A DNA stretch of 64,000 bases. Source: Triglochin maritima. Taxonomy: Eukaryota; Streptophyta; Magnoliopsida; Alismatales; Juncaginaceae. Below, one piece after another: positions 1 through 14,645 of the stretch. Made by a program: the position numbers and the translations under genes. Under the pieces are notes generated by a model. That model saw only the letters and a list, made by a program, of their open reading frames with translations. It did not search any database and was not told the origin of the DNA. The DNA lies in assembly GCA_963682175.1 (NCBI GenBank), contig OY821772.1, positions 49,870,925 to 49,934,924 of the forward strand, read 5' to 3'. Numbering within the stretch: position 1 is the first letter of the stretch; every line of letters begins with the position of its first letter.

Positions 1-3000
1 AACAACTCAAGCGATTAAAGTCCTTTGAGGTAAAAATTGTTAGGACTTGACGTCCTATCTCCATAGCTCAAGAGAGATACGAAGTTGGATTTCTATGGTC
101 TAACGAGAAACAAATTACATTGACCACTCGTTTAACGATTTAAGGGAAATATTACTCGATAGATTTAAATCCCCTGAGGTAAAAATTGAAATGACTTGAT
201 GTCATATGTTCATTGGTCAAGAGAGATATGACGTTGCAATTTAGATGGTCTAACGGGTAAGAAATTAGTTTAAGGACAAGGTTTTTCAGGAACACTACTA
301 CACCGATTCAAGTCCTTTGAGTTAAAAATTGGAAGGACTTGACGTCATGTCTCCATAAGTCGAGAGATATGGTCTAACGAGTAACAAATTACATTGACCA
401 CTCGTTTAACGATTTAAGGGAAAACCTACTCGACGCATTCAAGTCCTCCGAAGCAAAAATTGAAATGACTTCACGTTATAAGTTCATAGGTTAAGAGAGA
501 TATGAAGTCGGATTTATATGGTCTAACAAGTAAGGAATAACACTGACCACTTGGATAACAATTTGCGGAAACGCTACTATACTGAATCAAGTCCAATGAG
601 TAAAAAATCGGAAACTTGCGTCATATGTCCATAGGCCAAGAGAGAGATGAAGTTTGATTTATATACACTATTGAGTAAAAACTTATAATGACCAGTCGTA
701 TAACGATTTAAGGGAGAAAATATCGATAGATTCAAGCCCTTTGATGAAAAATTTAAAGGACTTGACATCCTATCTTCATAGGACAAAAGAGATATGACAT
801 TGCGATTTAGAAGGTGTAACGTGTAAGAAATTACACTGACCACTCGGATAAGGATTTACGGGAACAATACTAGACTAAATCCAGTCCCTTGAGTTAAAAT
901 GGGAATGACTTGACGCCATATCTTCATATGTCAAGAGAGATACGACGTTCGGATATATATGGTCTAACGAGTAACAAATTATATTGAACACTCGTTTAAT
1001 GATTTAAGTGAAAAATTGTTCGTTATATTCTAGTCATCTGAGGGAAAAATTGAAGGACTTGATGCCATATCTCCATAGGACAATAAAGATATGACGTTGG
1101 GATTTTAATGGTGTTGTGTAAGAAATTACATTGACCACTCAGATAAGGATTTACGGGAACACTACAAGACCGAATCAAGACCCTCGAGTTGAAAATTGGA
1201 ATGCCTTCACGCCATATCTCCATAGATCAAGAGAGATAGGAAGTTGGATTTATATGATCTAACGAGTAACAAATTACATTAACCACTCATTTAACAAATT
1301 AAAGGAAAAACTACTCGATTAATTTGAGGTTCTTTGAGGCAAAAATCGAAGGGACCTGTTGTCATTTCTTCATAGGTCAAGAGAGATATGACGTGATTTA
1401 GATGATCTAATATGTAAGAAACTATAGTGACCACTCATAAGGATTTCCGAGAACAATACTAGACCGATTCAAGTCCTTCGAATTACAATTTTGAAGGACT
1501 TGACGTCATGTCTCCACAGGTCAAGGGAGATACGACGTTGGATTTACAGGGTCTAACGAGTAACAAATTACATTGGCCACTCATTTCACTATTTAAGGGA
1601 AAACTACTCGATAGATTCAAGTCATTTGAGGCAAAAAGTGAAAGGACTTGACGTCATATCTTCATAGGTCAAGAGAGAAATGACGTTGGGCTTTATATGG
1701 TCGAACGTGTAAAAAATTACATTGAGCATTCTAATAAGGATTTACGGGAACACTACTAGACCGCTTCAAGTCCTTTTAAGAATAAAATTGGACGCACTTG
1801 ACGTCATATCTACATAGGTAAATAGAGATATCACGTTGGGATTTTTATGGTCAACGAGTAACAAATTACACAAATCACTCGGAAACAATTTAAGGGAAGA
1901 TTACTCAAGCAATTCAAGTCGATAGAGCTAACAATTGGAAGGTTTTGACGTCATATTACCACATGTCAAGAGAGAGATGATGTTGAGATTTGATGGTCTA
2001 ACGTGTAAGAAATTACACTGACCACTTAGTTAAGGATTTACAGGAACACTACTAGACCGAATCAAGTCCCTTGTGTTAAAAATTGGAATCATTGATGTCA
2101 TATCTCCAAAGGTCAAGAGAGATATGACATTGGGATTTATAAGGTCTAACGAGTAATAAATTACATTGACCACTCGTTTAACGATTTAAGTGAAAAACTA
2201 CTCGATAGTCCAGGGCCTTTGTGGCAAAAATTGAAAGGACCTGACCTCATATCTTCATAGGTAAAGAGAGAATTGACGTGGCGATTGAGATGGTCTAACG
2301 TGTAAGAAATTACACTGACCAATCGGATAAGGATTTACGGGAACACTACTAGACCGAATCAAGTCCTTCGACATTAAAATTGGAAGGACTTGACGTCACA
2401 TCACGATAGGTCTAGAGAGATATGACGTTGGGCTTTAAATGCCTTAACGTGTAAGAAATTGCACTGACTACTCGGATAAGGATTTACGAGAACACTACTA
2501 TACCAACTCAAGTCCCTTAAGCTAAAAATTGGAAGGTTTCGGCGTTATATATCCATAGGTCAACAAAGACGTGAAGTTAGATTTATATGGTCTGAGTAAC
2601 AAATTACAAAAAAATCGGATAACAATTGGAAGATTACTCGAGCTATTCGAGTCCTTACAGCTAAAGATTACTCGTTATATCTCCATAGGTCCATAGAGAT
2701 ATGACTTTGGGATTTTGATTGTCTAACGTGTAAGAAATTACATTGACCACTCAGACAAAGATTTTCGAGAACACTACTACACCGATTCAAGTCCTTTGAG
2801 CTAAAAATTTGAAGGACTTAACGTAATGTCTCCATAAGTCAAGAGAGATATGACGTTAGATTTATATGGTCTAATGAGTAACAAATTACATTGGTCACTC
2901 GTTAACGATTTAACGTTAAGACTACCAGATAGATTCATGTTGTTTGAGGCAAAACTAGAAAGGATTTAACATCATATCTCCATAGGTCAAGAGAGATATG

Positions 3001-5169
3001 AGGTTGGGATTTAGATGGCTAACGTCTAAGAAATTACATTGACCTATCAGATAAGGATTTACGGGAACACTACTAGACCACTTGCAAAAAAATTGAAGGA
3101 CTTGACGTCATGTGTCCATAACTCAAAGAGAGATATGACGTTGGATTTATATGGTCTGTCTACCAAGTAACAAATTACATTGACCACTTGCTTAACTATT
3201 TAACAGAAAGACTACTCGAGTAGTTGAAGTCCTTTGAGGTAAAAATTCGAAGGACTTGACGTCATATCTCCATAGGTCAAGAGAGATATGACAGGATTTA
3301 GATGACTGACGTCTAGAAAATTACGCTGACATCTCAAATAAGGATTTACGGGAACACTACTAGACCGATTCGAGTCTCTCGAGATTAAAATTGGAAGGAC
3401 TTTGACGTCATATCCACATAGGTAAAGAGAAATATGACCTCGAGATTTTTATGGTCTACAAAGTAACAAATTACATAAATCACTCGTATAACAATTTAAG
3501 GGAAGATTACTCGAGCTATTCAAGTCCTTTGAGATAAAAATTGGAAGGATGTGACGTCATATCACCATAGGTCAAAAGAGATGACGTTGGGTTTTTGATG
3601 GTCTAACGTGAAAGAAATTACACTGACCACTCGGATAAAGGTTTGTGGGAATACTACTCGACCAAATCGAGTCTCTTGAGTTAAAAATTTGAAGGACATG
3701 ATGTCATATCACCATAGGATAAGAGAAATATCAAATTGGATTTATATGGTCTAACGAGTAACAGATTACATTGACCAATCGCTTAACGATTTAACGGAAA
3801 GAATACTCGAGCGTTTGAAGTCCTTTGAGGCAAAAATTGAAAGAACTTGACGTCATATCTCCAAAAGTCAAGAGGGATATGACGTTGGGATTTAGATAGT
3901 CTACCGTGTAAGAAATTACAGTGACTACTCAGATAATGATTTATATGGTCAAGAGAGATATCACGTTGGGATTTAAGTGGTCTAACGTGTAATAAATTAC
4001 GTTGACCACTCGGATAAGGATTTACAGGAACACTACTCGACTGATTCAAGTCCATCGAGATTAAAATTGGAAGGACTTGACGTCATATCTACCAAAGGTA
4101 AAGAAAAATATGACGTTAGCATTTTTATTATCTACCGAGTAACAAATTACAAAAATCACTCGAATAATAACTTAAGTGAAGATTACTTGAGCAATTCAAG
4201 TGCTTACAGCTAAAAATTGGAAGGTCTTGACGTCATATCTCCATAGGTCAAGAGAGATATGACGTTAGGATTTTTATGGTCTAACGTGAAAAATAACACT
4301 GACCACTCACGTAAGGGTTTTTGGGAACACTACTAGACCGAATCGAGTCCCTTGAGTTAAAATTCTAATGACGTGACATCACATCTCCAAGGGTTAATGA
4401 GAGATGAAGTTGGATTTATATCGTCTAACGAGTAACAAATTACATTGACCACTCCTTTAATGATTTATAAGAAAACTAACTCGATAGATTCAAGTCCTTT
4501 GGGGCAAATTTGAAAGGACTTGACGCGATATCTTCATAGGTCGAGAGAGATATGACGTTGGGATTTAAATGGTCTACCGTGTAAAAAATTACTTTGACCA
4601 CTCGGATAACGATTTACGAAAACAGTACTAGACCGATTCAATTCCCTTGAAATATTGGAAGAACTTGACGTCACATCTTCATAGGTCAATAGAGAGATGA
4701 CGTTGGGCTTTAGATAGTCTAACGTGTAAGAAATTACACTAACCCCTCGGATAAAGATTTTTGGGAACACTGTAGACTGAATCAAGTCCCTTGAGTTAAA
4801 AATTGGAAGAACTTTACGCCATATATCCCTCCATAGGTCAAGACATCTAAGAAGTTTGATTTATATGGTGTAATAAGTAACAAATTACATTGACCATTCA
4901 TTTAACGATTAAAGGGAAAAACTACTCGTTAGATTCATGTCATCCGAGCTAAAATTGAAATGACTTGACGTCATATGTTCATAGGTCAATATAAATATGA
5001 CGTTGAGATTTAGAAGATCTAACGTGTAAGAAATTACACTGACCATTAAAATAATAATTTACAGGTCACTACTATAACACTTGAATAATGATTTACGGGG
5101 AACACCACCAGACCGAATCAACTCCCTTGAATTAAAAATTGGAAGTAATTGACATCATATCTCCATAGT

Positions 5170-8100
5170 CTAACGTGTGAGAAATTACACTGACCACTCT
5201 CATAACGGTTTTCGAGAACACTAGTAGAACAAATCAAGACCCTTTAGTTAGAAAATTGGAAGGATTTGACGTCACATCTCCATAGGTCAAGAGAGATATG
5301 ACATTGGGCTTTAAATGGTCTTAACGTGTAAGAAATTACACTGACCACTCGGATATGGATTTTTGGGAAAACTGGTAGACCGAATCAAGACTCTTTAGTT
5401 GAAAATGGGAACGACTTGACTTCATATCTCCCTAGGACAAGAGATATATGAAGTTGGACTTATAAGGCCAACCAGTAACAAATTATACTTGATAGACTCA
5501 TGTCCTTTGAGGCAAAAATAGAAAGGACTTGGCATCATATCTTCATTGGTCAAGAGAGATGCGACGTTTGGCTGTGAATGATCTAACGTGTAAGAAATTA
5601 CACTCAGCACGCACATAAGGATTTACGCGAACACTACTAGACCAATTCAACTCCTTAAAACTAAAAATTGGAAGGAGTTGACGTCGTATCTCCATAGGTC
5701 AAGTGAGATATGACTTTGGGATTTACATGGTCTAACGTGTAAGAAAATAACACTGACCATTAGCCTAACGGTTTGTTCGAACCCTACTAGACCGAATTGA
5801 GTCCCTCGAGTTAAACTTCAAATGACGTGACGCCGTATCTGCATAGGTTAAGAGAGATATCAAGTTTGACTTATATGGTCTAACGAGTGACAGATTACAT
5901 TCACCACTCGCTTAACGATTTAACGGAAAGATTGCTCGAGCGATTGAAGTCCTTCGAGGCAAAAATTGAAAGGACTTCACGTAATATCTTCATAGGTGAA
6001 GAGAGATAAGACGTTGGGATTTAAACGGTCTACCGTGTAAGAAATTACAGTGACCACTCGAATAACGATTTATGATCACAATACTAGACTAATTCAAGTC
6101 CCTTGAGATAAAAATTGGAAGGACTTGACGTCGCATCTCCATAGGTCAAGAGAGATATGACGTTGGCTTTCGATTGTCTAACGCGTGAGAAATTACGCTG
6201 ACCACTCTCATAACGGTTTTCGAGAACACTAGTAGACCAAATCAAGTACCTTTAGTTAGAAAATTGGAAGGATTTGACGTCACATCTCCATAGGTCAAGA
6301 GAGATATGACATTGGGCTTTAAATGGTCTTAACGTGTAAGAAATTACACTGACCACTCGGATATGGATTTTTGGGAACACTGGTAGACCGAATCAAGTCT
6401 CTTTAGTTGAAAATGGGAAGGACTTGACTTCATATCTCCCTAGGTCAAGAGAGATATGAAGTTGGACTTATAAGGCCAACCAGTAACAAATTATACTTGA
6501 TAGATTCAAGTCCTTTTGAGGCAAAAATAGAAACGACTTGGCGTCATATCTTCATTGGTCAAGAGAGATGCGACGTTTGGTTGTGAATGATCTAACGTGC
6601 AAGAAATTACACTCAGCACACACATAAGGATTTACGCGAACACTACTAGACCAATTCAACTCCTTAAAACTAAAAATTGGAAGGAGTTGACGTCGTATCT
6701 CCATAGGTATGGAGAGATATGACTTTGGGATTTACATGGTCTAACGTGTAAGAAAATAACACTGACCACTCGCCAAACGGTTTGTGGGAACCCTACTAGA
6801 CCGAATTGAGTCCCTCGGGTTAAAATTCGAATGACGTGACGCCATATCTGCATAGGTTAAGAGAGATATCAAGTTTGACTTATATGGCCTAACGACTGAC
6901 AGATTACATTCACGACTCGCTTAACGATTTAACGGAAAGACTGCTCGAGCTATTGAAGTCCTTTGAGGCAAAAATTGAAAGGACTTCACGTCATATCTTC
7001 ATAGGTGAAGAGAGATAAGACGTTGGGATTTAAACGGTCTACCGTGTAAGAAATTAAACTGACCACTCGAATAATGATTTATGAGAACAATGCTATTGAC
7101 GTTGGCTTTCGATCGTCTAACGTGTGAGAAATTACACTGACCACTCTCATAATGGTTTTCCAGAACACTAGTAGACCGAATCAAGTCCCTTTAGTTAGAA
7201 AATTGGAAGGATTTGACGTCACATCTCCATAGGTCAAGAGAGATATGACATTGGGCTTTAAATGGTCTTAACGTGTAAGAAATTACACTGACCACTCGGA
7301 TATGGATTTTTGGGAACACTGGTAGACCGAATCAAGTCTCTTTAGTTGAAAATGGGAAGGACTTGACTTCATATCTCCCTAGGTCAAGAGAGATATGAAG
7401 TTGGACTTATAAGGCCAACCAGTAACAAATTATACTTGATAGATTCAAGTCCTTTTGAGGCAAAAATAGAAACGACTTGGCGTCATATCTTCATTGGTCA
7501 AGAGAGATGCGACGTTTGGTTGTGAATCATCTAACGTGCAAGAAATTACACTCAGCACACACATAAGGATTTACGCGAACACTACTAGACCAATTCAACT
7601 CCTTAAAACTAAAAATTGGAAGGAGTTGACGTCGTATCTCCATAGGTATGGAGAGATATGACTTTGGGATTTACATGGTCTAACGTGTAAGAAAATAACA
7701 CTGACCACTCGCCAAACGGTTTGTGGGAACCCTACTAGACCGAATTGAGTCCCTCGGGTTAAAATTCGAATGACGTGACGCCATATCTGCATAGGTTAAG
7801 AGAGATATCAAGTTTGACTTATATGGCCTAACGACTGACAGATTACATTCACGACTCGCTTAACGATTTAACGGAAAGACTGCTCGAGCTATTGAAGTCC
7901 TTTGAGGCAAAAATTGAAAGGACTTCACGTCATATCTTCATAGGTGAAGAGAGATAAGACGTTGGGATTTAAACGGTCTACCGTGTAAGAAATTAAACTG
8001 ACCACTCGAATAATGATTTATGAGAACAATGCTATTGACGTTGGCTTTCGATCGTCTAACGTGTGAGAAATTACACTGACCACTCTCATAATGGTTTTCC

Positions 8101-11100
8101 AGAACACTAGTAGACCGAATCAAGTCCCTTTAGTTAGAAAATTGGAAGGATTTGACGTCACATCTCCATAGGTCAAGAGAGATATGACATTGGGCTTTAA
8201 ATGGTCTTAACGTGTAAGAAATTACACTGACCACTCGGATATGGATTTTTGGGAACACTGGTAGACCGAATCATGTCTCTTTAGTTGAAAATGGGAAGGA
8301 CTTGACTTCATATCTCCCTAGGTCAAGAGAGATATGAAGTTGGACTTATAAGGCCAACCAGTAACAAATTATACTTGATAGATTCAAGTCCTTTTGAGGC
8401 AAAAATAGAAAGGACTTGGCGTCATATCTTCATTGGTCAAGAGAGATGCGACGTTTGGCTGTGAGTGATCTAACGTGTAAGAAATTACACTCAGCACACA
8501 CATAAGGATTTACGCGAACACTACTAGACCAATTCAACTCCTTAAAACTAAAAATTGGAAGGAGTTGACGTCGTATCTCCATAGGTCAAGTGAGATATGA
8601 CTTTGGGATTTACATGGTCTAACGTGTAAGAAAATAACACTGACCATTAGCCTAACGGTTTGTTCGAACCCTACTAGACCGAATTGAGTCCCTCGAGTTA
8701 AACTTCAAATGACGTGACGCCGTATCTGCATAGGTTAAGAGAGATATCAAGTTTGACTTATATGGTCTAACGAGTGACAGATTACATTCACCACTCGCTT
8801 AACGATTTAACGGAAAGACTACTCGAGCGATTGAAGTCCTTTGAGGCAAAAATTGAAAGGACTTCACGTAATATCTTCATAGGTGAAGAGAGATAAGACG
8901 TTGGGATTTAAACGGTCTACCGTGTAAGAAATTACAGTGACCACTCGAATAACGATTTATGATCACAATACTAGACTAATTCAAGTCCCTTGAGATAAAA
9001 ATTGGAAGGACTTGACGTTGGCTTTCGATCGTCTAACGTGTGAGAAATTACACTGACCACTCTCATAATGGTTTTCCAGAACACTAGTAGACCAAATCAA
9101 GTCCCTTTAGTTAGAAAATTGGAAGGATTTGACGTCACATCTCCATAGGTCAAGAGAGATATGACATTGGGCTTTAAATGGTCTTAACGTGTAAGAAATT
9201 ACACTGACCACTCGGATATGGATTTTTGGGAACACTGGTAGACCGAATCATGTCTCTTTAGTTGAAAATGGGAAGGACTTGACTTCATATCTCCCTAGGT
9301 CAAGAGAGATATGAAGTTGGACTTATAAGGCCAACCAGTAACAAATTATACTTGATAGATTCAAGTCCTTTTGAGGCAAAAATAGAAACGACTTGGCGTC
9401 ATATCTTCATTGGTCAAGAGAGATGCGACGTTTGGTTGTGAATCATCTAACGTGCAAGAAATTACACTCAGCACACACATAAGGATTTACGCGAACACTA
9501 CTAGACCAATTCAACTCCTTAAAACTAAAAATTGGAAGGAGTTGACGTCGTATCTCCATAGGTCACGTGAGATATGACTTTGGGATTTACATGGTCTAAC
9601 GTGTAAGAAAATAACACTGACCACTCGCCAAACGGTTTGTGGGAACCCTACGAGACCGAATTGAGTCCCTCGGGTTAAAATTCGAATGACGTGACGCCAT
9701 ATCTGCACAGGTTAAGAGAGATATAAAGTTGGACTTATAGGGTCTAACGAGTGACAGATTACATTCACCACTCGCTTAACGATTTAACAGAAAGATTGCT
9801 CGAGCGATTGAAGTCCTTCGAGGCAAAAATTGAAAGGACTTGACGTAATATCTTCATAGGTGAAGAGAGATAAGACGTTGGGATTTAAACGGTCTACCGT
9901 GTAAGAAATTACAGTGACCACTCGAATAACGATTTATGATCACAATACTAGACTAATTCAAGTCCCTTGAGATAAAAATTGGAAGGACTTGACGTCGCAT
10001 CTCCATAGGTCAAGAGAGATATGACGTTGGCTTTCGATCGTCTAACGTGTGAGAAATTACACTGACCACTCTCATAATGGTTTTCCAGAACACTAGTAGA
10101 CCGAATCAAGTCCCTTTAGTTAGAAAATTGGAAGGATTTGACGTCACATCTCCATAGGTCAAGAGAGATATGACATTGGGCTTTAAATGGTCTTAACGTG
10201 TAAGAAATTACACTGACCACTCGGATATGGATTTTTGGGAACACTGGTAGACCGAATCATGTCTCTTTAGTTGAAAATGGGAAGGACTTGACTTCATATC
10301 TCCCTAGGTCAAGAGAGATATGAAGTTGGACTTATAAGGCCAACCAGTAACAAATTATACTTGATAGATTCAAGTCCTTCTGAGGCAAAAATAGAAAGGA
10401 CTTGGCATCATATCTTCATTGGTCAAGAGAGATGCGACATTTGGCTGTGAATGATCTAACGTGTAAGAAATTACACTCAGCACACACATAAGGATTTACG
10501 CGAACGCTACTAGACCAATTCAACTCCTTAAAACTAAAAATTGGAAGGAGTTGACGTCGTATCTCCATAGGTATGGAGAGATATGACTTTAGGATTTACA
10601 TGGTCTAACGTGTAAGAAAATAACACTGACCACTCGCCAAACGGTTTGTGGGAACCCTACTAGACCGAATTGAGTCCCTCGGGTTAAAATTCGAATGACG
10701 TGACGCCATATCTGCATAGGTTAAGAGAGATATCAGGTTTGACTTATATGGCCTAACGACTGACAGATTACATTCACGACTCGCTTAACGATTTAACGGA
10801 AAGACTGCTCGAGCTATTGAAGTCCTTTGAGGCAAAAATTGAAAGGACTTCACGTCATATCTTCATAGGTGAAGAGAGATAAGACGTTGGGATTTAAACG
10901 GTCTACCGTGTAAGAAATTACAGTGACCACTCCAATAACGATTTATGATCACAATACTAGACTAATTCAAGTCCCTTGAGATAAAAATTGGAAGGACTTG
11001 ACGTCGCATCTCCATAGGTCAAGAGAGATATGACGTTGGCTTTCGATCGTCTAACGTGTGAGAAATTACACTGACCACTCTCATAATGGTTTTCCAGAAC

Positions 11101-13110
11101 ACTAGTAGACCGAATCAAGTCCCTTTAATTAGAAAATTGGAAGGATTTGACGTCACATCTCCATAGGTCAAGAGAGATATGACATTGGGCTTTAAATGGT
11201 CTTAACGTGTAAGAAATTACACTGACCACTCGGATATGGATTTTTGGGAACACTGGTAGACCGAATCATGTCTCTTTAGTTGAAAATGGGAAGGACTTGA
11301 CTTCATATCTCCCTAGGTCAAGAGAGATATGAAGTTGGACTTATAAGGCCAACCAGTAACAAATTATGCTTGATAGATTCAAGTCCTTTTGAGGCAAAAA
11401 TAGAAAGGACTTGGCGTCATATCTTCATTGGTCAAGAGAGATGCGACGTTTGGTTGTGAATGATCTAACGTGCAAGAAATTACACTCAGCACACACATAA
11501 GGATTTACGCGAACACTACTAGACCAATTCAACTCCTTAAAACTAAAAATTGGAAGGAGTTGACGTCGTATCTCCATAGGTCACGTGAGATATGACTTTG
11601 GGATTTACATGGTCTAACGTGTAACAAAATAACACTGACCATTAGCCTAACGGTTTGTTCGAACCCTACTAGACCGAATTGAGTCCCTCGAGTTAAACTT
11701 CAAATGACGTGACGCCATATCTGCATAGGTTAAGAGAGATATAAAGTTGGACTTATAGGGTCTAACGAGTGACAGATTACATTCACCACTCGCTTAACGA
11801 TTTAACGGAAAGATTGCTCGAGCGATTGAAGTCCTTCGAGGTAAAAATTGAAAGGACTTCACGTCATATCTTCATAGGTGAAGAGAGATAAGACGTTGGG
11901 ATTTAAACGGTCTGCCGTGTAAGAAATTACAGTGACTACTCGAATAACGATTTAGGAGAACAATACTAGACTGATTCAAGTCCTTTGATATAAAAATTGG
12001 AAGGACTTGACGTCGCATCTCCATAGGTCAAGAGAGATATGACGTTGGCTTTAGATGGTCTAACGTGTGAGAAATTACACTGACCACTCTCATAATGGTT
12101 TTCCAGAACACTAGTAGACCGAATCAAGTCCCTTTAGTTAGAAAATTGGAAGGATTTGACGTCACATCTCCATAGGTCAAGAGAGATATGGCATTGGGCT
12201 TTAAATGGTCTTAACGTGTAAGAAATTACACTGACCACTCGGATATGGATTTTTGGGAACACTGGTAGACCGAATCAAGTCTCTTTAGTTGAAAATGGGA
12301 AGGACTTGACTTCATATCTCCCTAGGTCAAGAGAGATATGAAGTTGGACTTATAAGGCCAACCAGTAACAAATTATACTTGATAGATTCAAGTCCTTCTG
12401 AGGCAAAAATAGAAAGGACTTGGCATCATATCTTCATTGGTCAAGAGAGATGCGACATTTGGCTGTGAATGATCTAACGTGCAAGAAATTACACTCAGCA
12501 CACACATAAGGATTTACGCGAACGCTACTAGACCAATTCAACTCCTTAAAACTAAAAATTGGAAGGAGTTGACGTCGTATCTCCATAGGTATGGAGAGAT
12601 ATGACTTTGGGATTTACATGGTCTAACGTGTAAGAAAATAACACTGACCACTCGCCAAACGGTTTGTGGGAACCCTACTAGACCGAATTGAGTCCCTCGG
12701 GTTAAAATTCGAATGACGTGACGCCATATCTGCATAGGTTAAGAGAGATATCAAGTTTGACTTATATGGCCTAACGACTGACAGATTACATTCACGACTC
12801 GCTTAACGATTTAACGGAAAGACTGCTCGAGCTATTGAAGTCCTTTGAGGCAAAAATTGAAAGGACTTCACGTCATATCTTCATAGGTGAAGAGAGATAA
12901 GACGTTGGGATTTAAACGGTCTACCGTGTAAGAAATTAAACTGACCACTCGAATAATGATTTATGAGAACAATGCTAGACTAATTCAAGTCCCTTGAGAT
13001 AAAAATTGGAAGGACTTGACGCCGCATCTCCATAGGTCAGGAGAGATATGACGTTGGCTTTAGATGGTCTAACGTGTGAGAAATTACACTCAGCACAAAA
13101 AGAAGGATCT
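5170..13110. repeat. Higher-order repeat block, 7-monomer unit of 1009 bp
   Basis: A distinctive ACTCAGCAC phrase recurs at 5602, 6611, 7550, 8489, 9466, 10475, 11484, 12493 and 13088. The spacings are 1009, 939, 939, 977, 1009, 1009, 1009 and 595 bp. One full unit (5602-6611) holds seven monomers: six of about 149 bp and one of about 114 bp that lacks its middle (the copy with AAGGCCAACCAGTAAC). The 939-bp versions share a 70-bp deletion (junction near 7093 and 8033, reading GCTATTGACGTTGG). The 977-bp version has a 32-bp deletion near 9018 (reading CTTGACGTTGGC). Copies are nearly identical to one another and carry recombinant mixtures of small variants, which fits recent unequal exchange. 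The block ends in a partial unit at about 13.1 kb. Confidence 0.9.
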
Positions 13111-14371
13111 ACGCCAACACTACTAGACCAATTCCACTTCTTAGAACTAAAAATTGGAAGGGTTTGACGTCATATCTCCATGGGTCAAGAGACATGACTG
13201 TGGGATTTAGATCGTCTAACGTGGATGAAATAACACTGACCACTCGGATAAGGGTTTGTGGGAACACTACTCGACCGAATCGAGTCTTTCGAGTGAAAAA
13301 TTCGAATAACATGACGTCATATATCCATTGGTTAAGAGAGATATCAACTTGGATTTATATGGTCTAACGAGTAACTATTACATTGACAACTTGCCTAACG
13401 ATTTAACGGAAAGACTACTCGAGTTATTGAAGTCTTGAGGCAAAATTGAAAGGACTTGACGTCATATCTCTAAAAGTCAAGAGATATGACGTTGGGATTT
13501 AGATATTTTAACGTGTAAGAAATTACACTGACCACTCAGATAACGCTTTACGAGAACACTACCAGACCGATTCAAGTACCTTGAGATTAAAATTGGAAGG
13601 ACTTGACATCACATCTCCATAAGTCAAGGGAGATATGACGTTGGACTTTAGTTGGTCTAACGTGTAAGAAAGTAAACTAACCACTCGGATTAGGATTTTT
13701 GGTAGCACTGGTAGACCGAATCAAGTTCGTTGAGTTAAAAATTGAGAAGGCTTGACGTCATATTTCCATAGGTCAATAGAGATATGAAGTTCTAAGGTCT
13801 AACGACTAACAAATTATACTAGATAGATTCATGTTCTTTTTAGGCAAAAATAGAAAGGACTTGACATCATATCTTCAGAGGTCAAGAGAGATATGACGTT
13901 GGGCTTTAAATGATTTAACGTGTAAGAAATTATACTAACCACACGGATAAGAATTTTCAAAAACACAGGTATACTGAATCAAGTCCCTTGAGTTAAAAAT
14001 TGGAAAGACTTGACGTCATATCTTCATAGGTGAAGAGAGATATGAAGTTGAATTTTCATGGTCTAACGAGTAACAAATTAATTACATTAATCACTTGTTT
14101 AACGATTTAACGGAAAAACTACTCGATATATTCAAGTCCTCTAAGGCAAAAATTGAAATGACTTGACGTCATATGTTCATAGATCAAGTGAGATATGACA
14201 TTTAGATTTAATTGGTTGAACGTGTATAAAATTACACAGACCACTCGGATAATGATTTGCGGGAACACTAGTATATCGAATCAAGTTTCATAAGTTAAAA
14301 ATTAGGACGACGCCATAGCTACATATGTCAAGAGAGATATGACGTTGGGATTTATATGATATAGCAACTAA

Positions 14372-14645
14372 CAAATCACACTAATACACATACAACATCA
14401 ACATAACCCCAATGGCTCAGAAGAGGCTCCCGCCTAAGCGAGGTAAGGGGGGTCGGATGTACGCAACCTTACCACTGTAAAACAGTGAGGTTGTTTCCAA
14501 TTGACCCAAATGATGCAAATGCAACTGACCATCTGCGATTTCACAATAAAAGAAATGCAAATCGTTTAAATAGCTCTTTGATATAGTCCATGATGCTCCA
14601 AATGTCAAAAAACAACTTAATCTTTGACACAGTGGAAATAGACAA
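14372..14645. mobile_element. SINE-like insertion inside the satellite
   Basis: About 270 bp here do not match the satellite, which resumes at about 14646 with an AAATTTAAGGGAA block. The insert contains GGGTCGGATGTACGCAACC, TTACC, GTGAGG and TTGTTTCC in that order. The plant Au-type SINE has, as I remember it, a similar run (GTCGGATGTACGCAGCC, TTACC, then GGCTGTTTCC). I see no clear poly-T tail, no B-box and no target duplication. It could therefore be a truncated SINE or another short retroposed sequence. Confidence 0.45.

Noticed and set aside
6656..12735. Repeated minus-strand open frames of about 65 codons with identical products
   Set aside because: They recur only because the 1009-bp satellite unit recurs. 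They lack splice sites, promoters and domain features, and are interrupted in diverged units.
13164..13367. Open frames on both strands at the right end of the higher-order block
   Set aside because: They lie wholly in satellite monomers with ordinary base differences and have no coding signature.
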